Assembly (NCBI RefSeq): GCF_014863605.1
Contig: NZ_CP062252.1
Coordinates: 3,605,001-3,669,000, forward strand
Reading direction: 5' to 3'
DNA: 64,000 nt
From: Pseudomonas allokribbensis
Lineage (GTDB): Bacteria; Pseudomonadota; Gammaproteobacteria; Pseudomonadales; Pseudomonadaceae
The position numbers and the translations under genes were made by a program. Shown here in pieces: positions 46,332 through 56,315 of the stretch. The notes beneath the pieces are model-generated. The model saw only the letters and a program-made list of their open reading frames with translations, did no database searches and was not told the DNA's origin. Within the stretch, counting starts at the first letter, position 1; every line of letters starts with the position of its first letter.

Positions 46332-48869
46332 ATGAACGCCGTACCGCACACCGATGACGCCCAGGCATTGATTGCCCGCACCGACTGGAACCGCAGCCCG
46401 CTCGGCAGCGCCGACAATTGGCCGCAGAGCCTGCGGACCGCGGTGGACATCGTGATTCATTCACCGATGCCGATGCTGTTGTTGTGGGGCCCGCAGCTCA
46501 CCCAGATCTATAACAACGGCTTTGCGCTGCTGGCCGGCAGCAAGCATCCACACGCTTTCGGACAACCTGCGCACCAGATATGGCCGGAACTTCGAGACTT
46601 TACCGACCCGATTTACAGCGCCGTCCTACAAGGCCAGGTGCGAACCTACAGCGAACGGCGCTTTACCCTGCAACGGGACGGCCAGGATTCCGACTTCTGG
46701 CTGGACCTGACCTACAGCCCGATTCGTGACGAAAGCGCGCAAGTGGCCGGCATTCTGGTCACCGCCATCGAAACCAACGAACGCCGACGCATCGCCCTGG
46801 AACTGCAGCAACGTTCCGAAGACAGCCTCAAGGCCCAGCGCGAAAGCGAAGAGCGCCTGCAACTGGCGCTGGCGGCCACCGATGCGGTTGGCACCTGGGA
46901 CTGGGACATTGGTGAAGATCGCTTTATCGCCGATGCCCATTTCGCCCAATTGCACGGTGTCGACCCGGTTCGGGCCAGTCAGTTGCCCATCAGTGAATAC
47001 CTGCACGGCGTGCACCCGGAAGACCGCGCGCTGATCGCCCGCAGCATCAAGCACTGCATCACCCATGGCACCGAATACGCCGAGGAATATCGTCTGTTGC
47101 AGGCCAATGGCGAAGTGCGCTGGGTCTTCGCTCGCGGGCGTTGCTACAAGGATCACCACGGACGGCCGATGCGTTTTCTCGGCGCGGCGCTGGATCTGAC
47201 CGAGCGCAAACATACCGAGCAGGCCCTGCGCCAAAGCCAGACCGAGCTGCAACTGATCATCAACGCGATGCCAATCCTGATCAGCTACGTCGACCGCGAA
47301 GAACGCTTTCGCCTGAACAACGCTGCGTACCTGGACTGGTACGGGTTGACGCCGCAAGAGCTGTACGGTCGCACAATCCGCGAAGTGATCGGCGAAGAAT
47401 CCTACTTTCTGCGTGCCCCCTACATCGCCGAAGCACTGGCAGGCCGCCCTTGCTCGTTCAGCCTGTACACACCCCATCGCGATGGCAGCCAGCGCCACGC
47501 CTTGATGAACTACCTGCCTCGCCACGGCCCGGATGGTGCGGTGAACGGTTTCTACATTTTCGTGATCGACGAGACGGAACGTAAAAAGACCGAAGAAGCC
47601 TTGCGCAACCTCAATGAAACCCTAGAGGAACGCGTGAGTGCGCGCACCGAGCAACTGGCCCAGGCCAACCAGCGTTTGCAGAACGAAATGTTCGAACGCG
47701 AACGCGCCGAAGACGCCCTGCGCCACGCACAGAAAATGGAAGCGGTCGGCCAGCTCACCGGCGGCATCGCCCATGACTTCAACAACATGCTGACCGGTAT
47801 CATCGGCAGCCTCGACCTGATGCAGCGCTATATCGCCAGTGGCCGTACTGATGAAATCGGTCGATTCACCGATGCCGCAGTGTCCTCGGCCAATCGCGCC
47901 GCGGCGTTAACCCACCGCTTGCTGGCGTTTTCGCGGCGCCAGTCGCTGGATCGCAAGACCTTGAACGTCAACGAGCTGATCCACTCCCTGGAAGACCTGA
48001 TCCGCCGCACCAAGGGCGATCCGATCGAACTGACTCTGCGCCTGGCCGACAGTGTCTGGCCCGTCAGCACCGATGTCAGCCAATTGGAAAACGCCCTGCT
48101 CAATCTGGTGATCAACGCCCGCGACGCCATGCCGGACGGTGGCGAACTGCTGATCGAGACCGCCAACGTCTACCTCGACGGCAACGACATCACCACCCTC
48201 GAACCGGTCAAGGCCGGCGATTACCTGATGCTCGCGGTGAGTGACAACGGCACCGGCATGACACCGTCGGTGCGCTCGAAGGCGTTCGACCCGTTCTTCA
48301 CCACCAAACCGATCGGCCAGGGCACGGGACTCGGGTTGTCGATGATTTACGGCTTTGCCCAGCAAACCGGCGGGCACGTCAGCCTCGACAGCCTGCCGGG
48401 CCAGGGCACCTGCGTGCGCCTGTACTTGCCGCGTTTGTACGCGCTGGAACCGGAGCGGCCGGTGATCGAAACGACGATCGAGGCCCCCGCCGCCGCCACC
48501 GGCGAAACCGTGGTGGTGGTCGAGGACGATCCGGCGGTGCGCATGCTGGTCATGGACCTGCTCAAGGAGTTGGGTTATCGCGCCCATGAGGCCGAAGACG
48601 CCAAGAGTGCCTTGCCGCTGCTGGAATCCGACCTGCGTGTTGATCTGCTGGTGACCGATGTCGGACTGCCGGGCATGAACGGCCGACAACTGGCGGAGAT
48701 CGCCCGCCAGCATCGTCCGGGGCTCAAAGTGCTGTTCATGACCGGATACGCGCAGAAAGCCGCCGAGCGTCAGGGTTTTCTGGAGGACGGCATGGACATG
48801 GTGGCCAAGCCGTTTTCCATTGAGCTTCTGGCCGGCAAGATCCGCACGATGATCAGCCAAAACCCGTGA
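46332..48869 (+). CDS. Hybrid sensor histidine kinase with three PAS-type domains
   Basis: 845 aa, soluble (no membrane span seen). N-terminal PAS-like segment (about 10-145, [17 protein letters not shown]), PAS 2 (about 175-290, [12 protein letters not shown]), PAS 3 (about 305-420), a short coiled coil ([16 protein letters not shown]), HisKA with phospho-accepting H481 ([11 protein letters not shown]), HATPase ([28 protein letters not shown]), and a C-terminal receiver with D776 ([13 protein letters not shown]). No adjacent response regulator with an output domain, so its target is unknown. ATG 46332; the TTG before it is open. Confidence 0.9.
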   Translation: MNAVPHTDDAQALIARTDWNRSPLGSADNWPQSLRTAVDIVIHSPMPMLLLWGPQLTQIYNNGFALLAGSKHPHAFGQPAHQIWPELRDFTDPIYSAVLQGQVRTYSERRFTLQRDGQDSDFWLDLTYSPIRDESAQVAGILVTAIETNERRRIALELQQRSEDSLKAQRESEERLQLALAATDAVGTWDWDIGEDRFIADAHFAQLHGVDPVRASQLPISEYLHGVHPEDRALIARSIKHCITHGTEYAEEYRLLQANGEVRWVFARGRCYKDHHGRPMRFLGAALDLTERKHTEQALRQSQTELQLIINAMPILISYVDREERFRLNNAAYLDWYGLTPQELYGRTIREVIGEESYFLRAPYIAEALAGRPCSFSLYTPHRDGSQRHALMNYLPRHGPDGAVNGFYIFVIDETERKKTEEALRNLNETLEERVSARTEQLAQANQRLQNEMFERERAEDALRHAQKMEAVGQLTGGIAHDFNNMLTGIIGSLDLMQRYIASGRTDEIGRFTDAAVSSANRAAALTHRLLAFSRRQSLDRKTLNVNELIHSLEDLIRRTKGDPIELTLRLADSVWPVSTDVSQLENALLNLVINARDAMPDGGELLIETANVYLDGNDITTLEPVKAGDYLMLAVSDNGTGMTPSVRSKAFDPFFTTKPIGQGTGLGLSMIYGFAQQTGGHVSLDSLPGQGTCVRLYLPRLYALEPERPVIETTIEAPAAATGETVVVVEDDPAVRMLVMDLLKELGYRAHEAEDAKSALPLLESDLRVDLLVTDVGLPGMNGRQLAEIARQHRPGLKVLFMTGYAQKAAERQGFLEDGMDMVAKPFSIELLAGKIRTMISQNP

Positions 48870-48919
48870 CTTGAGGCATAATCCGCGCCCCGCCGTCACC
48901 CCGCTACAGGTATTGCACG

Positions 48920-49195
48920 ATGAAAGCCCAAGCCCGCCACATTCTGGTGAAAACCGCCGAAGAGGCTGAAAAACTCAAACAACGCATCGCCAACGGTGAA
49001 GCGTTCGATGTACTGGCGAAGAAATTCTCGACCTGCCCGTCCGGCAAGCGCGGCGGCGATCTGGGTGAAGTGCGGCCGGGGCAGATGGTCGGCGTGATCG
49101 ACGCAGTGATCTTCAAGAAGCCGCTGCGCACGGTGCACGGGCCGATCAAGAGCAAGTTCGGCTATCACCTGGTGCAGGTGTTTTTCCGCGATTGA
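48920..49195 (+). CDS. Second parvulin-type peptidyl-prolyl isomerase
   Basis: 91 aa: MKAQARHILVKTAEEAEKL, CPSGKRGGDLGEVRPGQMV, PLRTVHGPIKSKFGYHLVQV. Same single-domain cytoplasmic type as the ppiC at 33212, but clearly diverged. The genes are 15 kb apart on the same strand. A hairpin separates it from the convergent kinase gene. Confidence 0.93.
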   Translation: MKAQARHILVKTAEEAEKLKQRIANGEAFDVLAKKFSTCPSGKRGGDLGEVRPGQMVGVIDAVIFKKPLRTVHGPIKSKFGYHLVQVFFRD

Positions 49196-49204
49196 TCCGG
49201 CGCC

Positions 49205-49235
49205 CTGAAGGCGCGGCTGTCGGCAGCGCCTTCAG
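49205..49235. terminator. Hairpin between convergent genes
   Basis: 10-bp arms CTGAAGGCGC / GCGCCTTCAG around 11 bases, no T run on either side. Between the parvulin (+) and kinase (-) ends; likely a shared transcription end structure. Confidence 0.6.
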
Positions 49236-49244
49236 AGATCGGAT

Positions 49245-50180
49245 TCATTCTTTGGGGATCAGTGCGCCAGGCACCTGAATCACCCGACTGGCCAACCGGT
49301 GCCCAGCCTCCGCCGCCTGCGCAGGGCTTGCGCCCGACAAGCGACTGGCCAGATACGCCGCACTGAACGAATCCCCCGCCGCCGTGGTGTCCACCACCTT
49401 CTCGACCTTCTGCGCCGGCACTTCGAACGCTTCCCCGTCACAACGAATCAGGCACGCCTCGGCGCCACGCTTGAGCACTACCTCCGGCGTACCGATCTGC
49501 GCGTACGCTTCAAACACCGCATCACAGTCCTCGAAATGGAACAGCGCCTGCTCGTCGTCCACCGTCAGCAACGCCAGATCAACATGGGGCAGCACGCTGC
49601 GATACGCCGCCCGCGCCTCTTCTACCGAGGCCCACAGCCGTGGCCGGTAATTGTTGTCGAAGACGATCCGTGCATCGCGCTGGCGGGCTTCGATCAAGGT
49701 CTGAATCAGCTTTTCCCGCCCCTGTGCGCCGAGCACCGCCAGCGTGATACCGCTGAAATACAGCACGTCGTAGTCCGGCAACGCCGCGAGAATCGGCGCG
49801 GCGGCCGGGGTCGTGAAACAGTCACGTACAGCGGCCTCGTTGCGCCAGTACAGAAAACGCCGTTCGCCGGCGGCATCAGTCTGGATGCAATACAGCCCCG
49901 GCAAACGACCGGGCAAGCGCTGGACCAGATCCAGACCAATGTTTTCAGCGGCCCAACTGCGGCACATGGCGTCACTGAAGCTGTCGTCACCCAGCGCCGT
50001 GACGTAATCGACCTGCGCCTTGTCGCCCATGGCTCGGGACAAATACACAGCGGTGTTCAGCGTATCGCCACCGAAGCTCTGTTGCAGGCTGCCATCGGCA
50101 CGTTGTTGAAGCTCGATCATGCATTCGCCGATCAGGGCGATACGCGGGGTGTTCGGACCCAAGGGACTGAGCGTGTTCAT
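49245..50180 (-). CDS. PfkB-family sugar kinase, probable 2-keto-3-deoxygluconate kinase
   Basis: 311 aa. Ribokinase fold: IALIGECMIELQQRADG start, substrate-binding SFGGDTLNTAVYLSR, DYDVLYFSGITLAVL, and the ATP/anion-hole motif DTTAAGDSFSAAYLASRL with the catalytic Asp. The YWRNEAAVRDCF segment fits KDG kinases. It would make 2-keto-3-deoxy-6-phosphogluconate for the Entner-Doudoroff aldolase. Its ATG overlaps the stop of the upstream PLP deaminase by one base, a strong sign of shared function. Final gene of the eight-gene set. Confidence 0.82.
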   Translation of the reverse strand: MNTLSPLGPNTPRIALIGECMIELQQRADGSLQQSFGGDTLNTAVYLSRAMGDKAQVDYVTALGDDSFSDAMCRSWAAENIGLDLVQRLPGRLPGLYCIQTDAAGERRFLYWRNEAAVRDCFTTPAAAPILAALPDYDVLYFSGITLAVLGAQGREKLIQTLIEARQRDARIVFDNNYRPRLWASVEEARAAYRSVLPHVDLALLTVDDEQALFHFEDCDAVFEAYAQIGTPEVVLKRGAEACLIRCDGEAFEVPAQKVEKVVDTTAAGDSFSAAYLASRLSGASPAQAAEAGHRLASRVIQVPGALIPKE

Positions 50181-51400
50181 CAGAAACAGGTTTCCATGGT
50201 TTCGATCACCGACAACTGCTCATCAACCAACAGGCCCACGCGCCATTTGTCGAAGGTCAGGCATGGGTGGGAAGTGCCGAAGGAAATGATGTCGCCGACG
50301 CGCAATTCCACGCCCGGCGCCACGGTCATGAACGCGTGCTGGTCCATCACCGCCGTCACCTTGCAGGCACCGACATCGTCGCCTACAGCCGGCACCACGC
50401 CAGCCTTGTAACGCAGCAATGGAACCGGCATCCCGGCATCAAACGCCACGTCACGCTTGCCCAGGGCAATCACCGCGAACCCCGGCTCCGGCATCGACTG
50501 CACGTGGGCCCAGACTTCCAGCGCCGGGCGCAGGCCTTCATGCAGGTCGCTGCGACGGTCGAGCACGCAGCACTGCGCCTCTTTATAAATGCCATGGTCG
50601 TGAGCCACGTAACTGCCGGGACGCAACACGCTGAGGAAACGCCCGCCGGCGTTCTGCGCTTCGAACGACTCGGCGATCAGGTCGTACCACGCCGAACCCG
50701 ATGCGGTGATGATCGGCTTGGCGATGGCGAACGCGCCGCTGTCCTGCAATTGCACCGCCAGACGCACCAGCGAGGCGGCGAATTCACGGATGCCGGTGAC
50801 GGCGTGATCACCGTGGATCACGCCTTCGTAACCCTCGATACCGGTCAGGGCCAACGCCGGTTGCGCGCCGATGGCCTTGGCCAGTTCGATGACTTCCTGT
50901 TCGCTGCGGCAACCGCAACGACCGCCGACCACGCCGTACTCGATCATCACGTTCAGACGCACGCCACGGGACGCAAAGTAAGCGCCCAGATCGGCGACGT
51001 TGTCCGGGTGATCGACCATGCAATAAAAATCAAAGCCCGAATCGGCCGCCAACAGATCGGCGATCAACGCCATGTTCGGCGTGCCGACCAGTTGGTTGGC
51101 CATCAGCACCCGGCGCACGCCGTGGGCGTACGCGGCGCGGGTCTGGGTGGCGCTGGCCAGCGTAATGCCCCAGGCGCCGGCGTCGAGCTGACGGCGAAAC
51201 AGCGCCGGGGTCATGCTGGTCTTGCCATGGGGCGCGAGTTCGGCGCCGCTGTCGCTGACGAATGTCTGCATCCAGCGGATGTTGTGCTCCAGCGCCTCGC
51301 GGTGCAGCACCAGCGCCGGCAGGCTGATGTCACGCACCAGTTGCGCGCCGAGGGCGGCATCGCCTTTTTCCACGGCAGCAGTGTTGTTGGCAGTCGTCAT
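50180..51400 (-). CDS. Fold-type III PLP deaminase/dehydratase, probable D-glucosaminate ammonia-lyase
   Basis: 406 aa from the ATG at 51400 (GAGGAG 6 bases upstream). N-terminal alanine-racemase-like barrel: LPALVLHREALEHNIRWMQ, APHGKTSMTPALF (PLP Lys), then GIEGYEGVIHGDH. C-terminal D-serine dehydratase-like domain with metal-type ligands (DQHAFMTV, FGTSHPCLTFD). Generic label: amino acid deaminase of the D-threonine aldolase/D-serine dehydratase family. The coupled KDG-type kinase and RidA suggest the substrate D-glucosaminate, giving 2-keto-3-deoxygluconate and ammonia. I recall fitness data linking such clusters in P. fluorescens to glucosamine use, but cannot verify that here. Confidence 0.75.
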   Translation of the reverse strand: MTTANNTAAVEKGDAALGAQLVRDISLPALVLHREALEHNIRWMQTFVSDSGAELAPHGKTSMTPALFRRQLDAGAWGITLASATQTRAAYAHGVRRVLMANQLVGTPNMALIADLLAADSGFDFYCMVDHPDNVADLGAYFASRGVRLNVMIEYGVVGGRCGCRSEQEVIELAKAIGAQPALALTGIEGYEGVIHGDHAVTGIREFAASLVRLAVQLQDSGAFAIAKPIITASGSAWYDLIAESFEAQNAGGRFLSVLRPGSYVAHDHGIYKEAQCCVLDRRSDLHEGLRPALEVWAHVQSMPEPGFAVIALGKRDVAFDAGMPVPLLRYKAGVVPAVGDDVGACKVTAVMDQHAFMTVAPGVELRVGDIISFGTSHPCLTFDKWRVGLLVDEQLSVIETMETCF

Positions 51401-51439
51401 GGTCGAACTCCTCACGGTCGCGTCCGCTGGCGGGCGCAG

Positions 51440-52204
51440 TTATTCGTTGATACGCCGGGCGAGGCTGTTGGCGCTCTCGATCAAGACCCGGCGATAGTCG
51501 TTGTAGTTGGTCTTGGCATCGGCGCGCGGGGCGACGATGCACAGGGTGCAGATGGCCACGCCTTGAGGGTCTTTGACCGGCACGGCGAAGCAATGGGTAA
51601 AGGTGTCGGCGACACTGTCGAACGAGAAGAAACCGTCGATGCCGGCCTGGCGGATTTCCTTGAGAAATGTCTCCATCGGCAGGCGTTCGCCACCGGGCAG
51701 GATGAAGTCGTCGGGGTCGATCAGGTCGCTGATCTGCTGGTCACTCAAGTGCGCCAGCAGCAAGCGTCCGGAGGCGGTCCACGGAATCGGCGCGTTTTCG
51801 CCGATATCGGAGGAAATGCGGAAATGCCGCTCGCCCTCCTTCATCAGCGCCACCGTGTATTTGCGCCCGTTGAGCAGGCACATCTGCGCGGTTTCCCGGG
51901 TCTGGCTGACGATCTCCTGCAACGCGTGATCGGCCTCGCGACTGAGGTCGAAATGCCGCAGATGCGCCTGGCCGAGGAAGTACAGCTGACGACCGAGATA
52001 GACATGACCGTCCTTGCCCACCGGTTCGAGAATCCGCCGTTCGAGCAACGAGGCCACCAGTTCGTAGACCGTGGATTTCGGGCTGCCGATGCCATTGGCG
52101 ATGTCGTTCGGGCGCAGTGGCTGGCCGATTTCCTTGAGGAAATCGAGGATATCGAACGCCCGGTCCAGACCGCGTGCCCGGCGCTTGATGGTGTCTTCGG
52201 TCAT
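51440..52204 (-). CDS. IclR-family transcriptional regulator
   Basis: 254 aa from the ATG at 52204 (GGGA upstream; ATG 52219 is five codons longer without a ribosome site). N-terminal winged helix (ALDRAFDILDFL-like GLDRAFDILDFLKEIGQPL, then NGIGSPKSTVYELVASL), C-terminal ligand-binding domain (GRKYTVALMKEGERHF, YSFDSVADTF-like FFSFDSVADTFTHCFAVPV, ICTLCIVAP). Placed inside the catabolic cluster, it probably controls it in response to a pathway sugar acid. Confidence 0.88.
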   Translation of the reverse strand: MTEDTIKRRARGLDRAFDILDFLKEIGQPLRPNDIANGIGSPKSTVYELVASLLERRILEPVGKDGHVYLGRQLYFLGQAHLRHFDLSREADHALQEIVSQTRETAQMCLLNGRKYTVALMKEGERHFRISSDIGENAPIPWTASGRLLLAHLSDQQISDLIDPDDFILPGGERLPMETFLKEIRQAGIDGFFSFDSVADTFTHCFAVPVKDPQGVAICTLCIVAPRADAKTNYNDYRRVLIESANSLARRINE

Positions 52205-52249
52205 TTCAGTGGTTCCCATTCAAAGTGCCGGGAGTTTATCGCGAAAAAT

Positions 52250-52274
52250 CGTTCCCACGCTCTGCGCGGGAACG
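52250..52274. repeat. REP-like hairpin between iclR-type and ridA-type genes
   Basis: CGTTCCC and GGGAACG arms with inner CGC/GCG pairing. A frequent Pseudomonas intergenic repeat; here inside the 78-bp gap of the cluster. Confidence 0.7.
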
Positions 52275-52282
52275 GTCAACAC

Positions 52283-52672
52283 TCAAGCCTTTTTCTTGTA
52301 CGCAATGCAGTCGATCTCGACCTTGCAGTCGACCATCATGCTCGCCTGCACACAGGCCCGGGCCGGTGCGTGTTCGGGCTTGAAGTATTCGCCGAAAACC
52401 TTGTTGAAACTGCTGAAATCCCGCGGATCGTCCAGCCACACCCCGACACGTACCACATCTTCCAGGCCATAACCGGCTTCTTCGAGAATCGCGATCAGGT
52501 TCTTCATGGTCTGGTGAGTCTGTTCGACGATGCCGCCCACGATGATCTCGCCATCCACCGCCGGCACCTGACCGGAAACGTGCAGCCAGCCATCGACCTC
52601 GACTGCGCGGGCAAATGGACGTGGCTGGCCGCCAGCGGCGGTGCTGCCGGTGCCGTAACGAGTAATGCTCAT
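52283..52672 (-). CDS. RidA-family enamine/imine deaminase
   Basis: 129 aa, ATG 52672 with AGGAG upstream. Opens with ITRYGTGSTAAGGQPRPFARAVEVDGWLHVSGQVP, then VEQTHQTMKNLIAILEEAG, and ends with the family signature PARACVQASMMVDCKVEIDCIAYKK containing the conserved Arg. RidA proteins hydrolyse reactive enamine/imine products of PLP deaminases. Its presence beside such a deaminase fits. In the same orientation between transporter and regulator. Confidence 0.88.
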   Translation of the reverse strand: MSITRYGTGSTAAGGQPRPFARAVEVDGWLHVSGQVPAVDGEIIVGGIVEQTHQTMKNLIAILEEAGYGLEDVVRVGVWLDDPRDFSSFNKVFGEYFKPEHAPARACVQASMMVDCKVEIDCIAYKKKA

Positions 52673-52703
52673 GGATGTGTCTCCTGATTGAAAAAGTGAA
52701 AAG

Positions 52704-53501
52704 TCAGAACCGCGTGCTTTTGAGAAACTCAGCCAGCCGCGGTGATTGCGGACGCTCGAACAGCTCCTTCGGAGGCCCCTGCTCTTCGATACGCCCCTGA
52801 TTCATGAACACGATCTTGTCCGAGACCTCGAACGCAAAACGCATTTCGTGGGTCACCAGCAACATGGTCATGCCGTCCTCGGCCAGGCCCTTGATCACGT
52901 TCAGCACTTCGCCGACCAGTTCCGGGTCGAGGGCCGAGGTGACTTCGTCGAACAGCATCAGGCTAGGGTTCATCGCAATCGCCCGGGCAATCGCCACGCG
53001 CTGTTGCTGACCGCCGGACAACTGGCCGGGAAAGTGATTGCGCCGCTCCAGCAGGCCGACCCGCTCCAGCCATTTTTCGGCCAGCACCACGGCTTCGTCC
53101 TTGTGCATCTTTTTGACTTTGAGCAAGCCGAGGGTGACGTTCTGCAGCGCAGTGAGGTGCGGGAACAGGTTGAACTGCTGGAACGCCATGCCGGTCATCG
53201 CCCGATGGCGCGCGATGACTTTTTCCGGGTGGCGCACGCGTTTGCCATTGAGTTCGTCATAACCGATGGATTCGCCGTCGAGCAGGATCTGCCCGCCCTG
53301 GAACTCCTCCAGCATGTTCACGCAACGCAGCAGCGTGGTCTTGCCCGAGCCGCTGGAGCCGATCAGCGTCACCACGTTGCCGCGCTGCATGCTCAGGTCG
53401 ACACCCTTGAGCACTTCGACCGCGCCGTATTGCTTGTGCAGGCCACGGATGTCCAGCAGCGGCTGGCCGTTCTGGACGTTGGAAACTTGAGCTTGAGTCA
53501 T
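52704..53501 (-). CDS. Polar amino-acid-type ABC transporter ATPase
   Basis: 265 aa. GlnQ/HisP type: Walker [11 protein letters not shown]-loop [13 protein letters not shown], signature [10 protein letters not shown], Walker [13 protein letters not shown], switch His VTHEMRF. Its start overlaps the upstream permease gene by 4 bp (ATGA). 31 bp before the RidA gene. Energises the importer of the cluster. Confidence 0.93.
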   Translation of the reverse strand: MTQAQVSNVQNGQPLLDIRGLHKQYGAVEVLKGVDLSMQRGNVVTLIGSSGSGKTTLLRCVNMLEEFQGGQILLDGESIGYDELNGKRVRHPEKVIARHRAMTGMAFQQFNLFPHLTALQNVTLGLLKVKKMHKDEAVVLAEKWLERVGLLERRNHFPGQLSGGQQQRVAIARAIAMNPSLMLFDEVTSALDPELVGEVLNVIKGLAEDGMTMLLVTHEMRFAFEVSDKIVFMNQGRIEEQGPPKELFERPQSPRLAEFLKSTRF

Positions 53502-54160
53502 GGCAAGGCCACCCGCTTTTCAATGTGCCGGCCGAGTAATTCGATGCCGTAGTTGATGACGAAGAACAGAAAACCGGCGAACAGATAAAACTCCAGGGTC
53601 ATGAACGTCCGGGCGATGATCTGCTGGGTGCTGAGCAACAGCTCCGCCACGCCGATCACCGACAGCAAGGTCGACGCCTTGACGATTTCCGTGGACGAGT
53701 TGACCCAGGTCGGCAGGATCTGCCGCAGCGCCTGAGGCAACAGCACGTAGCCAAGAGACTGATAGAACGTCAGGCCGATAGCCTTTCCTGCTTCCATCTG
53801 TCCACGCGGCAATGCTTGCAACGCACCGCGCACGATCTCGGCAACGTGGGAGCCGCAAAACAGCGTCAGACCCAAGGCACCCGCCTGAAACGCGCTGATC
53901 TGCCAACCGAGTGCCGGCGCCATGTAGAAGCAGGCCAGTACCAGCACAAACACCGGGGTGCCGCGAATCAGGTCGACATAAAAACGAAACGGCGCGCGCA
54001 TCCAGAACTTGCCATAGGTCAGCACCAGCCCGGCGAATACACCGATGACCGTACCGAACAGAATGGCCAGCGCCGACACCTGCACGCTGGTCAGAAAGCC
54101 TTGCCACAAGGCTTCGCGGGCAATCCACAACTCATGCAACCAACTGGGGGATTCGTACAT
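53498..54160 (-). CDS. Polar amino-acid-type ABC permease 2
   Basis: 220 aa, HisM/GlnP type: about five spans, coupling loop [34 protein letters not shown], and [13 protein letters not shown]. Overlaps the ATPase by 4 bp and follows permease 1 by 9 bp. The two permeases probably form a heterodimer. Confidence 0.92.
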   Translation of the reverse strand: MYESPSWLHELWIAREALWQGFLTSVQVSALAILFGTVIGVFAGLVLTYGKFWMRAPFRFYVDLIRGTPVFVLVLACFYMAPALGWQISAFQAGALGLTLFCGSHVAEIVRGALQALPRGQMEAGKAIGLTFYQSLGYVLLPQALRQILPTWVNSSTEIVKASTLLSVIGVAELLLSTQQIIARTFMTLEFYLFAGFLFFVINYGIELLGRHIEKRVALP

Positions 54161-54169
54161 CGCAGCCTC

Positions 54170-54832
54170 CTATCGGCGGATCGCCAGACGCTGCTCGAGG
54201 TAACGCAGCAGCATGGCAATGAGGTAACAGGCCGCGACATACAACGCCGTGGTCACCAGCCAGGTTTCGATCACCCGGTAGCTCTCGACGTTGATCTTGC
54301 GCGCGTAGTAGGTCAGCTCCGGCACCGCAATCGCGGCGGCCAGCGAGGTGTCCTTGAACAGCGAAATGAAGTTGTTCGACAGCGCCGGCAGCACGTTGCG
54401 CAACATCACCGGCACGGTGACGTAGGCCTTCACCTGCCACTCGCCCAGACCGATGGCCAATCCCGCTTCACGCTGACCTTTGGGGATGCTCAACAAGCCG
54501 CCCCGGAACACTTCGGTCAGGTACGCCCCGGCATACAGCGACAGCGTGATGATGAACGACGGGATCTTGTCCAGCCGGATCCCCAGGCTCGGCAACGCAA
54601 AGTAGATCAACAGAATCAACACCAGAATCGGCGTGTTACGGATCACCGTCACATACACCGATGCCAGCACCCGCAAGGCGCGATGCTTCGACAGCAAGGC
54701 AAACGCCATCAGCAGGCCGATCACGCAGCCGATGGCGATCGACACCAGCGCCAGCTCAAGACCCAGACCGAGCCCCGCCAGCAAGGTGTCGAAATCGCGC
54801 CACACGGCGGCAAAGTTCAACTGATAGTTCAT
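54170..54832 (-). CDS. Polar amino-acid-type ABC permease 1
   Basis: 220 aa. Same family as permease 2: spans starting GLGLGLELALVSIAIGCVIG, RNTPILVLILLIYFALP, and coupling loop IPKGQREAGLAIGLGEWQVKAYVTVPVMLRNVLP. Follows the binding-protein gene by 51 bp on the same strand. Confidence 0.92.
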   Translation of the reverse strand: MNYQLNFAAVWRDFDTLLAGLGLGLELALVSIAIGCVIGLLMAFALLSKHRALRVLASVYVTVIRNTPILVLILLIYFALPSLGIRLDKIPSFIITLSLYAGAYLTEVFRGGLLSIPKGQREAGLAIGLGEWQVKAYVTVPVMLRNVLPALSNNFISLFKDTSLAAAIAVPELTYYARKINVESYRVIETWLVTTALYVAACYLIAMLLRYLEQRLAIRR

Positions 54833-54883
54833 GGTTGGCAGTACCTTGAGCGGGGCGCATCAAGGCGCCCCACTCTCACGGGA

Positions 54884-55732
54884 TCATTTGAATTCGACAG
54901 GGAAACCGATAGCGGGCGATGGCAGATCAACGCCGAACCATTGCTTGAACGATGCCGCGTAGGTCGGGAATTCAACGCCGGTCATGGCTTCATGCAAGGT
55001 GGTGTTGACGAAGTTCAGCCAGTCCTGATCGCCGCGTTTGACGGCGCAGGCGTAGGTCTGGGGGCTCCAGGCGTACGTCGGGCTGCGATAGCGGCCAGGG
55101 TTCTGCACCATCAGGTATTTGACCGAAGACTGGTCGGTGGCGGCGGCATCGGCACGGCCCGAGTTCACGGCCTGATACATCAGATCGACGCTGTCGTACT
55201 GATCGACCTTGGCCTTGGGCAGCGCCTGGTGCACCAATTCCTCGGCGTACACGTTCTGCAGCACGGCCACGGTCACGCTGTCGCCAGCGGCTTGCAGGTC
55301 TTCGATTTCCTTGTACTTGCTGTTGTTCGGCAGCAGCAGGCCGACGCCTTCGCGGTAATACGGCAGGGTGAACGCCACTTGCTGCGCACGGCTGGCGGTG
55401 ACGGTGATGAACTGGCAGCTCATGTCGACCTTGTCGGTCAGCAGGTTGGGAATCCGCGCATCGGACGACTGCACCACGAACTCGACCTTGCTCGGATCAT
55501 TGAACAGACCTTTGGCCACCATCCGGGCGATGTCGATATCAAAGCCCTGCAACTTGCCGTCCGCGCCCTGGAAGTGCCACGGCGCGTTGGTGCTGCCGGT
55601 CCCCACGATCAGTTTTCCACGGGCCAGGACGCTGTCGAGTTTGCTGTCGGCCGCCTGGGCCATACCCATGACAGCGGACGAAGCCGCAAGAACAAAAACA
55701 CACGCTTTGAACAAGGAAAGTCGGCGATGCAT
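54884..55732 (-). CDS. Amino-acid-type ABC transporter binding protein
   Basis: 283 aa from the ATG at 55732 (GGAGT upstream). Signal peptide MHRRLSLFKACVFVLAASSAV, cleaved near AQA-AD. SBP family 3 core: GKLIVGTGSTNAPWHFQGADG, LQGFDIDIARMVAK, VDMSCQFITVTASRAQ. First gene of the eight-gene set; with the downstream kinase and deaminase the likely ligand is an amino sugar acid such as D-glucosaminate rather than a plain amino acid (inference). Confidence 0.88.
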   Translation of the reverse strand: MHRRLSLFKACVFVLAASSAVMGMAQAADSKLDSVLARGKLIVGTGSTNAPWHFQGADGKLQGFDIDIARMVAKGLFNDPSKVEFVVQSSDARIPNLLTDKVDMSCQFITVTASRAQQVAFTLPYYREGVGLLLPNNSKYKEIEDLQAAGDSVTVAVLQNVYAEELVHQALPKAKVDQYDSVDLMYQAVNSGRADAAATDQSSVKYLMVQNPGRYRSPTYAWSPQTYACAVKRGDQDWLNFVNTTLHEAMTGVEFPTYAASFKQWFGVDLPSPAIGFPVEFK

Positions 55733-56033
55733 GGCAAGCACTCCAGAGGATTGTTTATTCCGCTATACCGGAACATGGTTTGTTACTACGGAATGAACAG
55801 CAGAAAGTGTGCCACAGGATTCGAGGGGAATCCGCACCAGTTTTAAAATTCTCAGGAATCAAAGAGATACGTAAAAAGGAAAAAGAGAGAAACAGTGAGA
55901 GAGCGCAAGCGTGCGATACCGTTGGCTACAACAATGCGGGTAGCAGGTTCCCAATCGGTGCACGGTTGATCGATTCGAGGGCAGTATCCGTTGTTACCGT
56001 TAGAGAAGCCGGAAAAGACGCGGGCGATAGAGG

Positions 56034-56315
56034 TCAACGTTCCGTAGCAATTTTGTATACGTATCCGCCCTCCCTTTTACCAATGGCTATTACTGTCACG
56101 ATCAGCACCTCGTCCTTGACTCGATAGACCAATCGATACCCCACATTCCGAAGCTTGATCTTGTAGGCGCCTCCGAGTCCTCTGAGCCGGTCGGCTGGAA
56201 CATGCGGATTCTCAAGCCGCTCCTGAAGTTTCTTCTTCAACTGCTCTTTGAGATTCGCATCAAGTTTTTTCCATTCTTTCCAGGCTTTCTCCGAGAACTC
56301 CAGCTCATAGGTCAT
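56034..56315 (-). CDS. RelE/ParE-superfamily toxin
   Basis: 93 aa: MTYELEFSEKAWKEWKKLDANLKEQLKKKL, GAYKIKLRNVGYRLVYRVKDE, VTVIAIGKREGGYVYKIA. This is the RelE type, expected to cleave mRNA on the ribosome when free. It overlaps the antitoxin gene by 11 bp, so the two are translationally coupled with the antitoxin first, the usual order. Confidence 0.9.
   Translation of the reverse strand: MTYELEFSEKAWKEWKKLDANLKEQLKKKLQERLENPHVPADRLRGLGGAYKIKLRNVGYRLVYRVKDEVLIVTVIAIGKREGGYVYKIATER

Noticed and set aside
50267..52687. 806-codon open frame on the plus strand
   Set aside because: Antisense to the deaminase, IclR and RidA genes, no family resemblance, His/Arg/Gln-rich shadow composition.
53816..55846. 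676-codon open frame on the plus strand
   Set aside because: Antisense shadow across both ABC permeases and the binding protein.
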